Shown: one piece after another, positions 35,765 to 44,442 of the stretch
How the letters are laid out: each line of letters starts with the position of its first letter
Numbering within the stretch: the first letter of the stretch is position 1
NCBI GenBank assembly: GCA_965248955.1
Contig: OZ252212.1
Coordinates: 1,364,001 to 1,428,000 of the forward strand
Direction of reading: 5' to 3'
Length of the DNA: 64,000 bases
Source of the DNA: DAOUJH01 sp965248955
GTDB lineage: Bacteria > Chloroflexota > Dehalococcoidia > Lucifugimonadales > QGNO01
The notes under the pieces: model-generated
What the model was told of the DNA's origin: nothing
Seen by the model: the letters and a program-made list of their open reading frames with translations, nothing else
The model's database searches: none
Program-made: the position numbers and the translations under genes

Positions 35765-36676
35765 CTACCCCCACCACCGCATGCTCTCAGCGTAGGGGCG
35801 GGTCTTCTCCTCGGGGTCGGGCTTGCGGAACACAAACAGGTGCTCGTGCATTATGAGAAGGAAATTCTTGTCGCGAGACAGGCGGCTCCACAGATTCTCC
35901 GTCTGAGTATTCCACTGAGCCTTGATGATGTCCTCTTTGAGAATGAAGCGGGCCTCCAAGAACGCCTGCAAGACGCGGAACGCTATTGGCGTGTAGTGCT
36001 TGTTGCGGCGCGTATCGCCCACCAGGATGGCGCAGTAGTGACCCGGCTTCAGCACGCGGAAGCACTCATCGGCCACCAGCCTCATCTGGTCGACGAATTC
36101 GGCTATGTTGCGCACCTTGGACAGGTCGCCGTTATTCGGCGCTTCCTTGCCCGAATACTTGATGATGTTGGCGTAGGGAGGATGCGTGGCGATGAGGTCG
36201 ATGGAGTCCCCCTCTATCTTGTCCAGGTGCCGCGCGTCTCCCTGGTACAGACGTATGTCGACCGGTTCCAGCGGCTCCTCCAGCCTGCCCGAGAAGTTGA
36301 GCGCGTCCATGGTCAGCATCAGCGAGTCGCGGTTGACGTCCACGCCTATGCCGTGGCGGCCCGTCAGCTTGCACTCGACCAGCGTGGTGCCGCCGCCCGC
36401 CATCTGGTCGAGCACCGTGTCCCCGGGCAGTGAGTACCTCTCTATGACGTTGCGAGCTATCTGCGGAGCCCAGTTGCCCCGGTAGGAGGCGCGGTGCGTG
36501 GCCCACTTGCCCCGCTTGGGAAACGACCACAGCGTGGTGGTCTCCGTCTTGAAATCTTCAGGCTGCAGCTTCTTGGGACGCTGGTGACCCTTGAGGCGGA
36601 TCTCGACTTCCCCAGCCGATACGGTCTTTTGGCGGGCAAGGAAAGACAGGTAATCGGCTTGTGTAATGAGCCGCAT
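35765..36676 (-). CDS. Site-specific DNA methyltransferase (N6A/N4C type)
   Basis: A 303-residue amino-methyltransferase. The SAM motif I is VLDQMAGGGTTLVE near residue 90, followed by the acidic GVDVN. Catalytic motif IV is THPPYANI near 165, a form of (D/N/S)-P-P-(Y/F). ECFRVLKPGHYCAILVGD follows. The target cannot be read from sequence. It lies 78 bases after a DpnI-like endonuclease gene on the same strand, and those 78 bases hold seven GATC sites. The MTase coding region has only one GATC (36599). That supports GATC as the recognised or regulatory sequence (inference). Confidence 0.88.
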   Translation of the reverse strand: MRLITQADYLSFLARQKTVSAGEVEIRLKGHQRPKKLQPEDFKTETTTLWSFPKRGKWATHRASYRGNWAPQIARNVIERYSLPGDTVLDQMAGGGTTLVECKLTGRHGIGVDVNRDSLMLTMDALNFSGRLEEPLEPVDIRLYQGDARHLDKIEGDSIDLIATHPPYANIIKYSGKEAPNNGDLSKVRNIAEFVDQMRLVADECFRVLKPGHYCAILVGDTRRNKHYTPIAFRVLQAFLEARFILKEDIIKAQWNTQTENLWSRLSRDKNFLLIMHEHLFVFRKPDPEEKTRPYAESMRWWG

Positions 36677-36754
36677 TGATCAGACCGCCGAAGCGATCCG
36701 ATCTTACGGATCATTACGAAAAGATCAAGATCAAATGATCTAACAAACCGCCCA
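36677..36754 (-). promoter_or_regulatory. GATC-rich gap between endonuclease and methyltransferase genes
   Basis: Seven GATC sites begin at 36678, 36695, 36700, 36709, 36723, 36729 and 36737, all within 63 bases. By contrast I counted one in the methyltransferase gene and none in the endonuclease gene (about 1.7 kb together). The cluster lies just before the methyltransferase start, where methylation could alter binding of a regulator or polymerase. That role is inferred; the density is seen. Confidence 0.7.
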
Positions 36755-37552
36755 TTATCTCAGAACCTTGTAGTGTCCACCATTCAGGAACTCCAAAACT
36801 CCGTTATCACGCAGAATTTGTAGCTGCTGACGAATTTTGGGCTGGACGTTTCTATTCTCTGGGTGAAGGCCGCCTAGATAACCTTCAAAAGTCTTGTAGA
36901 AGTCCTGAAGGACAAACTCGTCTGAGCGAGTCATCTCTTGCATCTTTCTAACGCAGATAAGGATATCCGCAGTCCATCCCCCTTTGGCATTCTCACCCTG
37001 GCCAAGAAAAGCAAATCGGCTCCAAGCGCTGCGCACGTCTTCAGGCGGTGATATCTGTTCATTCGCCACAACTGAGACACGCGCGTCTCCTGGCAGCTCA
37101 CGCAACAAGATATTGGAACCTACCCATCCAGGACGGCGTGTGTGTGGACCCAAAGGAGGTCGTTTTTCGACGATAGCAGGCGTTATGAAGTACCCAGGAA
37201 TAATGAATAAGTCCATAACCATCCATCTCTGTGAAGAGTAGCGAAGGAATATGTAGTTAGGTGCCTGCCCATCTTGGATGGCTTTCATCTTGGGCCAATA
37301 GGCAGAATTGGAGGCCTTCCTGCCAAAAGTCTTGTCCGCGCTTTTCAGTTGATAGCTGGACTTACAATCCGGACAATCGAAATCCCTTACCCTTGCGTTT
37401 GGCCGCAGAGGGTCCAAATGCTCTGAAGGACAAGCCGGGCAGAAAAGGTTCTCCCTTGCCCAATGTTCGGTAATTACTCGTGCTATCTGCGAACGGCTCT
37501 GGTAACCCTCAGCCAAGGACGGGTCTAAGTTCAGTTCCACGTACAACTCCAA
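36755..37552 (-). CDS. DpnI-like restriction endonuclease
   Basis: A 265-residue protein clearly related to DpnI along its length. The zinc-binding cysteines are C38, C41, C60 and C63. The PD-(D/E)-x-K site aligns as D57, Q68 and K70, with Gln where DpnI has Glu64. PPLGPHTRRPGWVGSNI matches DpnI's P-L-A-P-T-A-R-R-A-G-W-I-G-C-N-I. The C-terminal winged helix keeps RQQLQILRD almost unchanged. DpnI cuts G-m6A-T-C, not unmethylated GATC. Here the gene precedes a DNA methyltransferase in the same direction, an arrangement that would be self-destructive if both had classical GATC specificity. Confidence 0.9.
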   Translation of the reverse strand: MELYVELNLDPSLAEGYQSRSQIARVITEHWARENLFCPACPSEHLDPLRPNARVRDFDCPDCKSSYQLKSADKTFGRKASNSAYWPKMKAIQDGQAPNYIFLRYSSQRWMVMDLFIIPGYFITPAIVEKRPPLGPHTRRPGWVGSNILLRELPGDARVSVVANEQISPPEDVRSAWSRFAFLGQGENAKGGWTADILICVRKMQEMTRSDEFVLQDFYKTFEGYLGGLHPENRNVQPKIRQQLQILRDNGVLEFLNGGHYKVLR

Positions 37553-37911
37553 TTAGAAGCCTAATCTACACAATCGTAGCGGCAAACGTGGAAAAAGACG
37601 AGTCTCCCCGCCACCCACCCCTTTCCCATACCTGCACTCTGCCCTTATCCTCTATCCATGAACACCACCTGCGAACTACCCCCTGTCAGCGTCGGCCCCG
37701 CGTCGGCTCCTCTCCGGACGAAAATCGCCACACCCCTTGACGACTTTTCGGATTTGTTTCCCATATTTGCAAAAAAGTGGTTCGCATTTAGCTTTGGAGT
37801 AGACATAATGTTTGAAACAATTCGACTCCCTTGCCCCTCCCCTTCCATAAGTACACTCGCAGCATTTTCTGATAAAGTCAGTAACACCAGATGAACGCAA
37901 AGGAGGAAATC
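37553..37911. other. Intergenic region with a repeated 25-base motif
   Basis: No gene is supported in these 359 bases between divergent genes. A 25-base motif at 37800-37824 recurs with two changes at 48347-48371. The strong ribosome site AAAGGAGG of the amidohydrolase gene lies near 37899. Confidence 0.4.
37800..37824 (+). repeat. 25-base dispersed repeat, copy 1
   Basis: TAGACATAATGTTTGAAACA plus ATTCG. The copy at 48347-48371 differs at two pyrimidines. It lies about 90 bases before the amidohydrolase start. Function unknown. Confidence 0.4.
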
Positions 37912-39162
37912 ATGGCGGCTAAAGCTCCATCACACATCGTAATCAAGGCAGGCAACCTCGCCGACGGCAAGGGCGGCCCGTCCCGGCAGGGCATGGCCGT
38001 CGTCGCGGAGGGCGGCCGCATCACCCACGTCGTCCCCCAAGCCGACGTAGCCCTCCCTGAAGGCGCAACCGTGGAGACCTACGACTTCCCGGAAGCCACC
38101 CTTGTCCCCGGCCTCGTCGATTGCCATACCCACACCAACATGCCCGGCGACGGCACCTCCGTTGACGACGTTGGCCTGGAGTCCTACGAAATTCACATAT
38201 TGCAGGGCGTGAAGCAGGCGCGGCTGGCCCTGGAGACCGGCGTGACCACCATGCGCGATAACGGCGGCTGGCACAGGAGCGTGTTCTGGCTCAAGGAGGG
38301 CATCCGCCGTCAGCTAGTAGCCGGTCCGCGCATACTGGCATCGGGAAGGCCCATCACCATGACCGGAGGCCACTGCTGGATGATGGGCTCGGAGGCCGAT
38401 GGAGTCGACGGCGTGCGCCAGGCCGTGCGGGAGTTGGTCTGGGAAGGCGCAGACTTCATAAAGGTCATGGCCACCGGCGGCTCCACGCTGGGCAGCATGC
38501 CTGAGCGCCCCTCCTACACCGTGGAGGAGCTGACTGCAGTCGCCGACGAAGCACACCGCCGCAACCGCCTCGTCGGCGCACACACCATAGCCACAAAGGG
38601 CATCGAGAACGCGCTGGACGCCGGCGTGGACATGCTCATCCACTGCACCTTCGTCCAGCCCGACGGCTCCATAAAGTACGACCCTCGCGTGGGGCAGCGC
38701 ATCGCCGCAACGGGCACCTGGGTCAACCCCACCATCCACGTGCGACGTTCCTCTGTCCAGTTGCTGGAAGCCAAGCGTGACGAGGAGGGACTAACTCCGG
38801 AGGAAGAGGTCCAGCTAGTTGAGGCCGTCAAGTCGGTGGAAGACCGCGTGGAAGTAACCCGCCGGCTCATCAAGGACGGTGCCCAAGTCATAGGCGGCTC
38901 CGACTGCGGCTGGTATGTCTACCAATTTGGCCTGTTCCACAAGGAGCTGGAGACGCTGGTCATGTCCGGCATGACGCACGGAGAGGCTCTGGTCGCCGGA
39001 ACCAGCGAAGCCGCTAGGTCGCTGGGAGTCGCCGACCAGGTGGGCGCAATCGAGCCAGGCAAAGAAGCCGACCTTCTGCTGGTCAACGGCGACCCCACGC
39101 AAAACATCAGCCACTTGCAAGACGTCGTCGCCGTGTTCAAAAGCGGGACCAGGGTAAGATGA
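37912..39162 (+). CDS. Imidazolonepropionase/prolidase-like amidohydrolase
   Basis: A 416-residue amidohydrolase from ATG 37912, five bases behind AAAGGAGG. The metal ligands are D-C-H-T-H-T near residue 70, Lys in FIKVMATGGS, His in VGAHTIAT and LIHCTFVQPDG, and Asp in IGGSDCGW. It is a paralogue of 10869-12140 (EADGVDGVRQAVRELV, DAGVDM, QPDGS). The end GKEADLLLVNGDPTQNI is the usual beta-sandwich return. These enzymes hydrolyse cyclic amides or dipeptides; the substrate is not known. It is not clearly in an operon. Confidence 0.92.
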   Translation: MAAKAPSHIVIKAGNLADGKGGPSRQGMAVVAEGGRITHVVPQADVALPEGATVETYDFPEATLVPGLVDCHTHTNMPGDGTSVDDVGLESYEIHILQGVKQARLALETGVTTMRDNGGWHRSVFWLKEGIRRQLVAGPRILASGRPITMTGGHCWMMGSEADGVDGVRQAVRELVWEGADFIKVMATGGSTLGSMPERPSYTVEELTAVADEAHRRNRLVGAHTIATKGIENALDAGVDMLIHCTFVQPDGSIKYDPRVGQRIAATGTWVNPTIHVRRSSVQLLEAKRDEEGLTPEEEVQLVEAVKSVEDRVEVTRRLIKDGAQVIGGSDCGWYVYQFGLFHKELETLVMSGMTHGEALVAGTSEAARSLGVADQVGAIEPGKEADLLLVNGDPTQNISHLQDVVAVFKSGTRVR

Positions 39163-39286
39163 AACTCGCCAACTAGATGCCCGGCCGTTGCTTGTGCAGT
39201 CTGCGGGCTTCTCTGCCTGGCACAGACACTAGCCAGGCAGGAATGATGGCGCGCGCTCCCAATGGTGGGGAGAGGGCGCAAGAGGC

Positions 39287-40954
39287 CTAGGCGGCGAGGA
39301 GTCTAGCCGCCACCGCGCGCGCCTCGTCCCAAGTTTGCACTCTCTGGTCTGATGGTATCTGCTTGAGAATGTTGAGAGCCTCAAGATTCCTGGCAGGCAT
39401 CCCGGCCAGGCCCATCACTATACAGCCGGTTTCGTAGCTTGTGGCGGTCTCGATGAGTCGCTCCATCACCAGGGCTGCACTTTCGTCCATGTAAACCGTG
39501 TTGGAAAAGTCCAGGATAACGACCTCGTGCTCCCGGATGTCTTCTCCAATGGTGTCCAACAGCTTTCTGGACGATGCGACAGTAAAGGAGCCTCTGAGCG
39601 CAACCAGGCCAACCCTGGCGGAGAAGCTTTCCATATCTTCCTCTCCCATATCTTCCTCTCTCACTTCGGTGCCGAAGAAGCTCTGGTCCAAGATGGGCAC
39701 TGAGACCACACTGTCTAGCTCCAGCCTTTCGAACTGGCGCGCGCTGGTTACTGCGGCGGCTATCATGCCCACCGCTATAGCGGTGACCAAGTCTAGGAAC
39801 ACGGTGAGACCTAGGGTTAGCAGCATGACCACCATGTGCTCACGCTGAATACGGAGCAATCTGGTGACAAATCTCCATTCCATGGTGTCCAAGGCGACTT
39901 TCATGAGGACGCCGGCCAAGAGGGCGTTGGGAATTCTGGCTACATAGTCTCCCAGGACCAGAATCATAACCACCAGGATAACCACGGCAATCACACCTGA
40001 AACAACGGTCCTTCCGCCCGCCCGAATGTTGGCTATGGTGCTTGGGGTGGCTCCGGACCCGGGCAGACCCTGGATGAATCCGGTGACCACTGCGCCTATG
40101 CCCTGGGCAAACAGCTCCTTGTTGGGGTCGTGGCGTGCCCGCGTCATGGAGTCCCCCACAAGCGCAGTCAGCAAGGTGTCCGCAGACCCTACAAGGGCTA
40201 GGACCATCGCGGGCTCAATAGCGCGCACCAGTGCGTCAAAGGAAAGGGCCGGCATCTTGAAGACAGGCAGGTCCGTTGGTACGGTGCCGATGGTGGGAGC
40301 GTTGCTAAACCATAGGACGGTCACGATTATCCCCGCGAAGAGGGCTACCAGGGTAGACGGCAAATACTTGTCTAGTCTGCTTGGCCATATTATGGCTACG
40401 CCAAGGGTGACGCCCGCTATGCCCACAGCGCTGAGATCAAAGCCCTCTATTATTCCTGGCAAGTTCCGTAAAGCTTCAACTGGCCCGCCGGTTACGGGAT
40501 CAGCTCCCATGAAGGGCAGAATCTGTACCGATAGGATTATTATTCCAACCCCTGTCATAAACCCGGCTATGACCGAGTAGGGAGTGTAAGATACGAACCG
40601 CCCAATTCGCAGAAATCCGAAAAGCATCTGGATCAGCCCCGCCATGATGACGATGGTAAACGCCTGGGCCATGTCTTGAGCGTAGGTGGTGACGATGACG
40701 GCCATGGCCACAGTCATTGAGCCTGTGGGACCTGATATGAGGGACCTAGTGCCGCCGAACACGGCGGCAAAGAACCCTACGGCGACCGCTCCGTATATTC
40801 CGGCAGCAGCCCCCAGTCCTGACGATACGCCAAACGCCAGAGCAACGGGCAGACCTACCACAGCTGCGGTGATACCGCCAAGGACGTCTCCGAACATAGT
40901 CTGGAAGTTGTAATGGTGGCGGAGTTGCGCAAGACGGTCCAGCAAACCAGTCAC
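39287..40954 (-). CDS. SulP-family anion transporter with STAS domain
   Basis: A 555-residue SulP protein. The membrane part (about 1-400) opens DVLGGITAAVVGLPVALAFG and includes GFMTGVGIIILSVQI and the LPGSGATPSTIANIRAGG block. The C-terminal STAS domain (about 425-550) has VVILDFSNTVYMDESAALVME, with the usual D-x-S. The family carries sulfate, bicarbonate or other anions. The gene lies alone on the minus strand between an amidohydrolase and the DUF917 gene. A bicarbonate or sulfate role cannot be chosen from sequence. Confidence 0.92.
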   Translation of the reverse strand: MTGLLDRLAQLRHHYNFQTMFGDVLGGITAAVVGLPVALAFGVSSGLGAAAGIYGAVAVGFFAAVFGGTRSLISGPTGSMTVAMAVIVTTYAQDMAQAFTIVIMAGLIQMLFGFLRIGRFVSYTPYSVIAGFMTGVGIIILSVQILPFMGADPVTGGPVEALRNLPGIIEGFDLSAVGIAGVTLGVAIIWPSRLDKYLPSTLVALFAGIIVTVLWFSNAPTIGTVPTDLPVFKMPALSFDALVRAIEPAMVLALVGSADTLLTALVGDSMTRARHDPNKELFAQGIGAVVTGFIQGLPGSGATPSTIANIRAGGRTVVSGVIAVVILVVMILVLGDYVARIPNALLAGVLMKVALDTMEWRFVTRLLRIQREHMVVMLLTLGLTVFLDLVTAIAVGMIAAAVTSARQFERLELDSVVSVPILDQSFFGTEVREEDMGEEDMESFSARVGLVALRGSFTVASSRKLLDTIGEDIREHEVVILDFSNTVYMDESAALVMERLIETATSYETGCIVMGLAGMPARNLEALNILKQIPSDQRVQTWDEARAVAARLLAA

Positions 40955-41137
40955 CTCTAACGGTATCGTACCATCCAGATCGAGTATGGATATCCACCTG
41001 TGGTCCGCAGCCTAGTATCGTCAATAACATGGGGTAAAGTAAATAGGGAATGACCGCTGAACTGGAACTGGAAAAATATGAGAGCTTGTGCAAGACTGGT
41101 CAACGGTCAAAACCTTGAAACGACGTGAAAATCACCC

Positions 41138-42232
41138 ATGTGGCAGATAACTGAGCAAGACCTTGAATCCATAGCCATAGGCGCCGGGATCCTCGGCACC
41201 GGCGGGGGCGGGAATCCATACATAGGGATGCTCCGCGCCAGGCAGGCCATACGGGAGAACGGCCCCGTTAATGTCCTCTCCCCCGGTGAGCTTGGCAATG
41301 ACGACCAGGTCATCTGCGTCGGCGGCATCGGCGCCCCTACGGTTGGTATAGAGAAGATGCGCGACAAGCAGGCCTACTACGCCCTTCGCGCCATTGAGGA
41401 ATACACAGGGGCCAGGGCCACAGCCCTCGTCTCCAACGAGATCGGCGGCAGCAACTCCCTGGAGCCGCTCATCCCCGCCGCCATGTCCGGCCTTCCCGTG
41501 GTAGACGCCGACGGCATGGGCCGCGCCTACCCTGAGTTCCAGATGAAGACCTATTTTGTCTATGGCGTTCCCTACGTCCCCATGGCCATCTCCGACGAAA
41601 AGGGGAACACCGCAATCATTCCGGAGGCAATCAGCGCCAAGTGGGTGGAGCGCATGGCCCGCGCCCTTACTATCCAGATGGGCTGTGTGGCTTGCTACGC
41701 CATTGCGCCTATGACTGCGGAACAGATACGCACCACCGCCGTGCTCGATTCACTGACCTTGACCAAGAAGCTGGGAGACGCGGTGAAGAGGGCGCGTCGC
41801 CAGCATGAGGACCCGATCAACGCCATTCTGGAGGCCCATCCCGGCAAAGTGCTGTTCCAGGGCAAGATTGCCGACCTGGAGCGCCGCACCACCCAGGGCT
41901 TCGCGCGCGGAAACCTCACCATAGAAGGCATGGGGCAATACAACGGCGATCGCATGCGAATAGAGTTTCAGAACGAAAATCTGATCGCCCGCGTCGACGG
42001 CGAGGTCGTCTGTATAGTCCCGGACCTGATCTGCGTCGTCGATACGGAGCGCGGCGAGCCGATAACGACGGAACTGTTGCGTTACGGGTTCCGCATCACA
42101 GTGCTGGGCTTTCCCGGGCCGCACCTCTGGACTGCTCCGCCGGGATTAGCCGTGGCTGGGCCCAAAGCTTTTGGCTACGACGTGGAATTCACCCCACTGG
42201 CGCTGGATCCCGGCCAGGTGCTGAAGTCGTAA
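41138..42232 (+). CDS. DUF917-family protein
   Basis: A 364-residue DUF917 protein, full length. The N-terminal glycine-rich stretch AIGAGILGTGGGGNPYIG is the family hallmark. ATALVSNEIGGSNSLEPL and GLPVVDADGMGRAYPEFQM follow. Family members accompany hydantoinase/oxoprolinase genes and are thought to work with them. Here a HyuA-like protein follows at 42893 with one small gene between. The reaction is not established for the family, so no function is claimed beyond the association. Confidence 0.9.
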   Translation: MWQITEQDLESIAIGAGILGTGGGGNPYIGMLRARQAIRENGPVNVLSPGELGNDDQVICVGGIGAPTVGIEKMRDKQAYYALRAIEEYTGARATALVSNEIGGSNSLEPLIPAAMSGLPVVDADGMGRAYPEFQMKTYFVYGVPYVPMAISDEKGNTAIIPEAISAKWVERMARALTIQMGCVACYAIAPMTAEQIRTTAVLDSLTLTKKLGDAVKRARRQHEDPINAILEAHPGKVLFQGKIADLERRTTQGFARGNLTIEGMGQYNGDRMRIEFQNENLIARVDGEVVCIVPDLICVVDTERGEPITTELLRYGFRITVLGFPGPHLWTAPPGLAVAGPKAFGYDVEFTPLALDPGQVLKS

Positions 42233-42319
42233 CCTTAACCGCTCCCAAGAGTTCTCCCTTAGACCCAACTGTCAGTGGCCCCGCTTTTAATGCAGCATCA
42301 CTTGCACTGAGGAAGGAAT

Positions 42320-42865
42320 ATGAAACAAGCCGGCAATAGGAAGCTGAAACTGTACATAGCCACAAGCATGGACGGTTACATTGCCGGGCCCGATGGTGAA
42401 ATCGACTGGCTGGAGGCCGCAGGCAACCTGGACTACGGCTACCACGATTTCTATTCCTCCATAGACACCACTGTGATGGGCAGCTCCACTTACAAGCTGA
42501 CCCTAACCGTTGAGGAATTCCCTTACGCGGACAAGGCCAACTACGTATTCACCAGAGGCGCTCCCCCTCCTGACACGGCTAACGTACGGTTCGTCTCGGG
42601 AGATATCGCCTCCTTCGTGGAATCATTGAAAAGCTTGCCCGGGAAAGACATTTGGCTTGTTGGAGGAGGACAAATCAATACCGTCATGCTCAACGCTGGA
42701 CTCATAGACGAGATCATTCTCACCGTCTTTCCCCTGATCCTAGGAGGTGGCATCCCCCTCTTTGCGCCCGGAGCCAAACGGACCCCCTTCCGCACCACCG
42801 GCTGCGAATCCTATGAAACCGGCCTTGTCCAGTGGAGAATGACTAGAATTCATTCAACCCCGTAG
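42320..42865 (+). CDS. Dihydrofolate reductase-like (RibD C-terminal) protein
   Basis: A 181-residue protein of the RibD-C/DHFR-like family. LKLYIATSMDGYIAGPDGEI at the N-terminus is characteristic, followed by TTVMGSSTYKLTL and the NADPH site DIWLVGGGQINTVML. VFPLILGGGIPLF is near the end. Proteins of this type are NADPH-dependent reductases of mostly unknown substrate and are distinct from true FolA. GAGGAAGGAAT precedes the ATG. It sits between the DUF917 and hydantoinase-like genes, so it may serve the same pathway. Confidence 0.9.
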   Translation: MKQAGNRKLKLYIATSMDGYIAGPDGEIDWLEAAGNLDYGYHDFYSSIDTTVMGSSTYKLTLTVEEFPYADKANYVFTRGAPPPDTANVRFVSGDIASFVESLKSLPGKDIWLVGGGQINTVMLNAGLIDEIILTVFPLILGGGIPLFAPGAKRTPFRTTGCESYETGLVQWRMTRIHSTP

Positions 42866-42892
42866 AATAGGGGTAAAAGGTTGGAACAACAC

Positions 42893-44431
42893 ATGCGCAT
42901 CGGCATAGACGTAGGCGGAACCAACACGGACGCAGTCCTTCTGGAAGGCGCCAAGCTGGTGGCCCAGGCAAAACGCCCCACTACGGCGGACGTTACATCC
43001 GGTATCTTTGCCTCCCTAAAGGCAGTGCTTGAATCCAGTCCGCAAGGCGCATCTATTGAAGCCGTGATGCTTGGCACAACCCACTTCACCAATGCCCTGC
43101 TGGAGCAGAAGTCTCTTTCCCCGACGGCCTCCCTCCGCCTCTGCCTGCCGGCCACTACGCTGCTACCCCCATTGGTGGACTGGCCTGACGAACTCAGGGA
43201 GGCCATTGGAGGTCATACCTACATGGTGCGCGGCGGCCATGAGTTCGATGGCCGGGAGATATCCGAAATCGACCATGAGGAGATACGACGCGCTGCTAGA
43301 GATATGCTCGACAAAGGCGTGCGGGCCGTGGCAGTGAGCGGCGTGTTCTCTCCCGTGGACACCTCTCACGAGCAACAGGCGGGGGACATCATCAGAGAAG
43401 AGGCGCCCCATCTCAGGGTAACGCTGTCATCAGACATAGGCCGCGTCGGCATATTGGAGCGGGAGAACGCCGCCGCTTTGAACTCCTGCCTGGTGGAAAT
43501 GGCGGAGCGCACCATCCACGGCATCCAGGATGCCGCCAAGTCGCTGGGACTGGACACTCCCCTGTTCCTCAGTCAGAACGACGGCACCCTGATGGACGCC
43601 GCCTTCGCCGCGCGCTACCCCGTGTTCACCATTGCTTCCGGCCCCACCAATAGCATGAGGGGAGCCGCCTTCCTTTCCGGCATACGCGACGGTATCGTTA
43701 TCGACGTAGGAGGCACCTCCACCGATGGCGGTGCGCTGGTCGGCGGATTCCCCCGTGAAGCCTCAATCGCAGTCAACGTGGCCGGCGTGCGCACCAACTT
43801 CCGCATGCCCGACGTATTCTCCATCGCCCTGGGAGGAGGCAGCATCATACAGGACGATCCTCTGTGTATAGGCCCTCAGAGTGTTGGCTATCGCCTGGTT
43901 GAGCAGGGACTGGTCTTCGGCGGTTCCACCCCCACCGCTACCGACGTTGCTGTAGCCGCCGGCCTTGCCGATATAGGGGATACAAGCGCCGCCGGGAGTC
44001 TGGACAAATCCCTAGTGGATGAGGCCGTAGCCCAAATCCAGTCCAAGCTGGAGAACGTGGTCGACCAGCTAAAGCTCAGTGCCGTCGCCGTACCCGTGAT
44101 ACTGGTGGGTGGCGGGAGCATTCTGGTCAAGGGCTCCCTTGCCGGCGCCTCCGAGGTGCTAAGGCCCAACCACGCCGAGGTCGCCAATGCCATAGGCGCC
44201 GCCATTGCCCAGGTCGGCGGCCAGGTAGAGAAAGTCTATTCCCTTGCCGACGTAAGCAGGGAAGAAGCGCTCTCCAATGCAAAGCAAGAGGCCTTGGATA
44301 AAGCAACCGGCGCCGGCGCCGACCCCTCCACGTTAGAAATCGTTGAAGTGGAAGAGGTGCCGCTGGCTTACCTGCCCAGCAACGCCGTGCGCGTCCGCGT
44401 CAAGGCCGTGGGAGACCTGGTCGGCGTCTGA
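42893..44431 (+). CDS. Hydantoinase/oxoprolinase family protein (HyuA-like)
   Basis: A 512-residue protein. MRIGIDVGGTNTDAVLLEG is the ATP-binding start of the family, and ATG 42893 is preferred over a TTG at 42881 because it begins exactly there. Other marks are MLGTTHFTNALLE, FSPVDTSHEQQ, SQNDGTLMDAAFA and IVIDVGGTSTDGG with the following GGFPREA. The family opens cyclic amides (hydantoins, 5-oxoproline) with ATP. Length fits the shorter HyuA type that teams with DUF917 rather than HyuB. It converges on the AEC transporter with an 11-bp gap. Confidence 0.92.
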   Translation: MRIGIDVGGTNTDAVLLEGAKLVAQAKRPTTADVTSGIFASLKAVLESSPQGASIEAVMLGTTHFTNALLEQKSLSPTASLRLCLPATTLLPPLVDWPDELREAIGGHTYMVRGGHEFDGREISEIDHEEIRRAARDMLDKGVRAVAVSGVFSPVDTSHEQQAGDIIREEAPHLRVTLSSDIGRVGILERENAAALNSCLVEMAERTIHGIQDAAKSLGLDTPLFLSQNDGTLMDAAFAARYPVFTIASGPTNSMRGAAFLSGIRDGIVIDVGGTSTDGGALVGGFPREASIAVNVAGVRTNFRMPDVFSIALGGGSIIQDDPLCIGPQSVGYRLVEQGLVFGGSTPTATDVAVAAGLADIGDTSAAGSLDKSLVDEAVAQIQSKLENVVDQLKLSAVAVPVILVGGGSILVKGSLAGASEVLRPNHAEVANAIGAAIAQVGGQVEKVYSLADVSREEALSNAKQEALDKATGAGADPSTLEIVEVEEVPLAYLPSNAVRVRVKAVGDLVGV

Positions 44432-44442
44432 GCGACCGGTTT

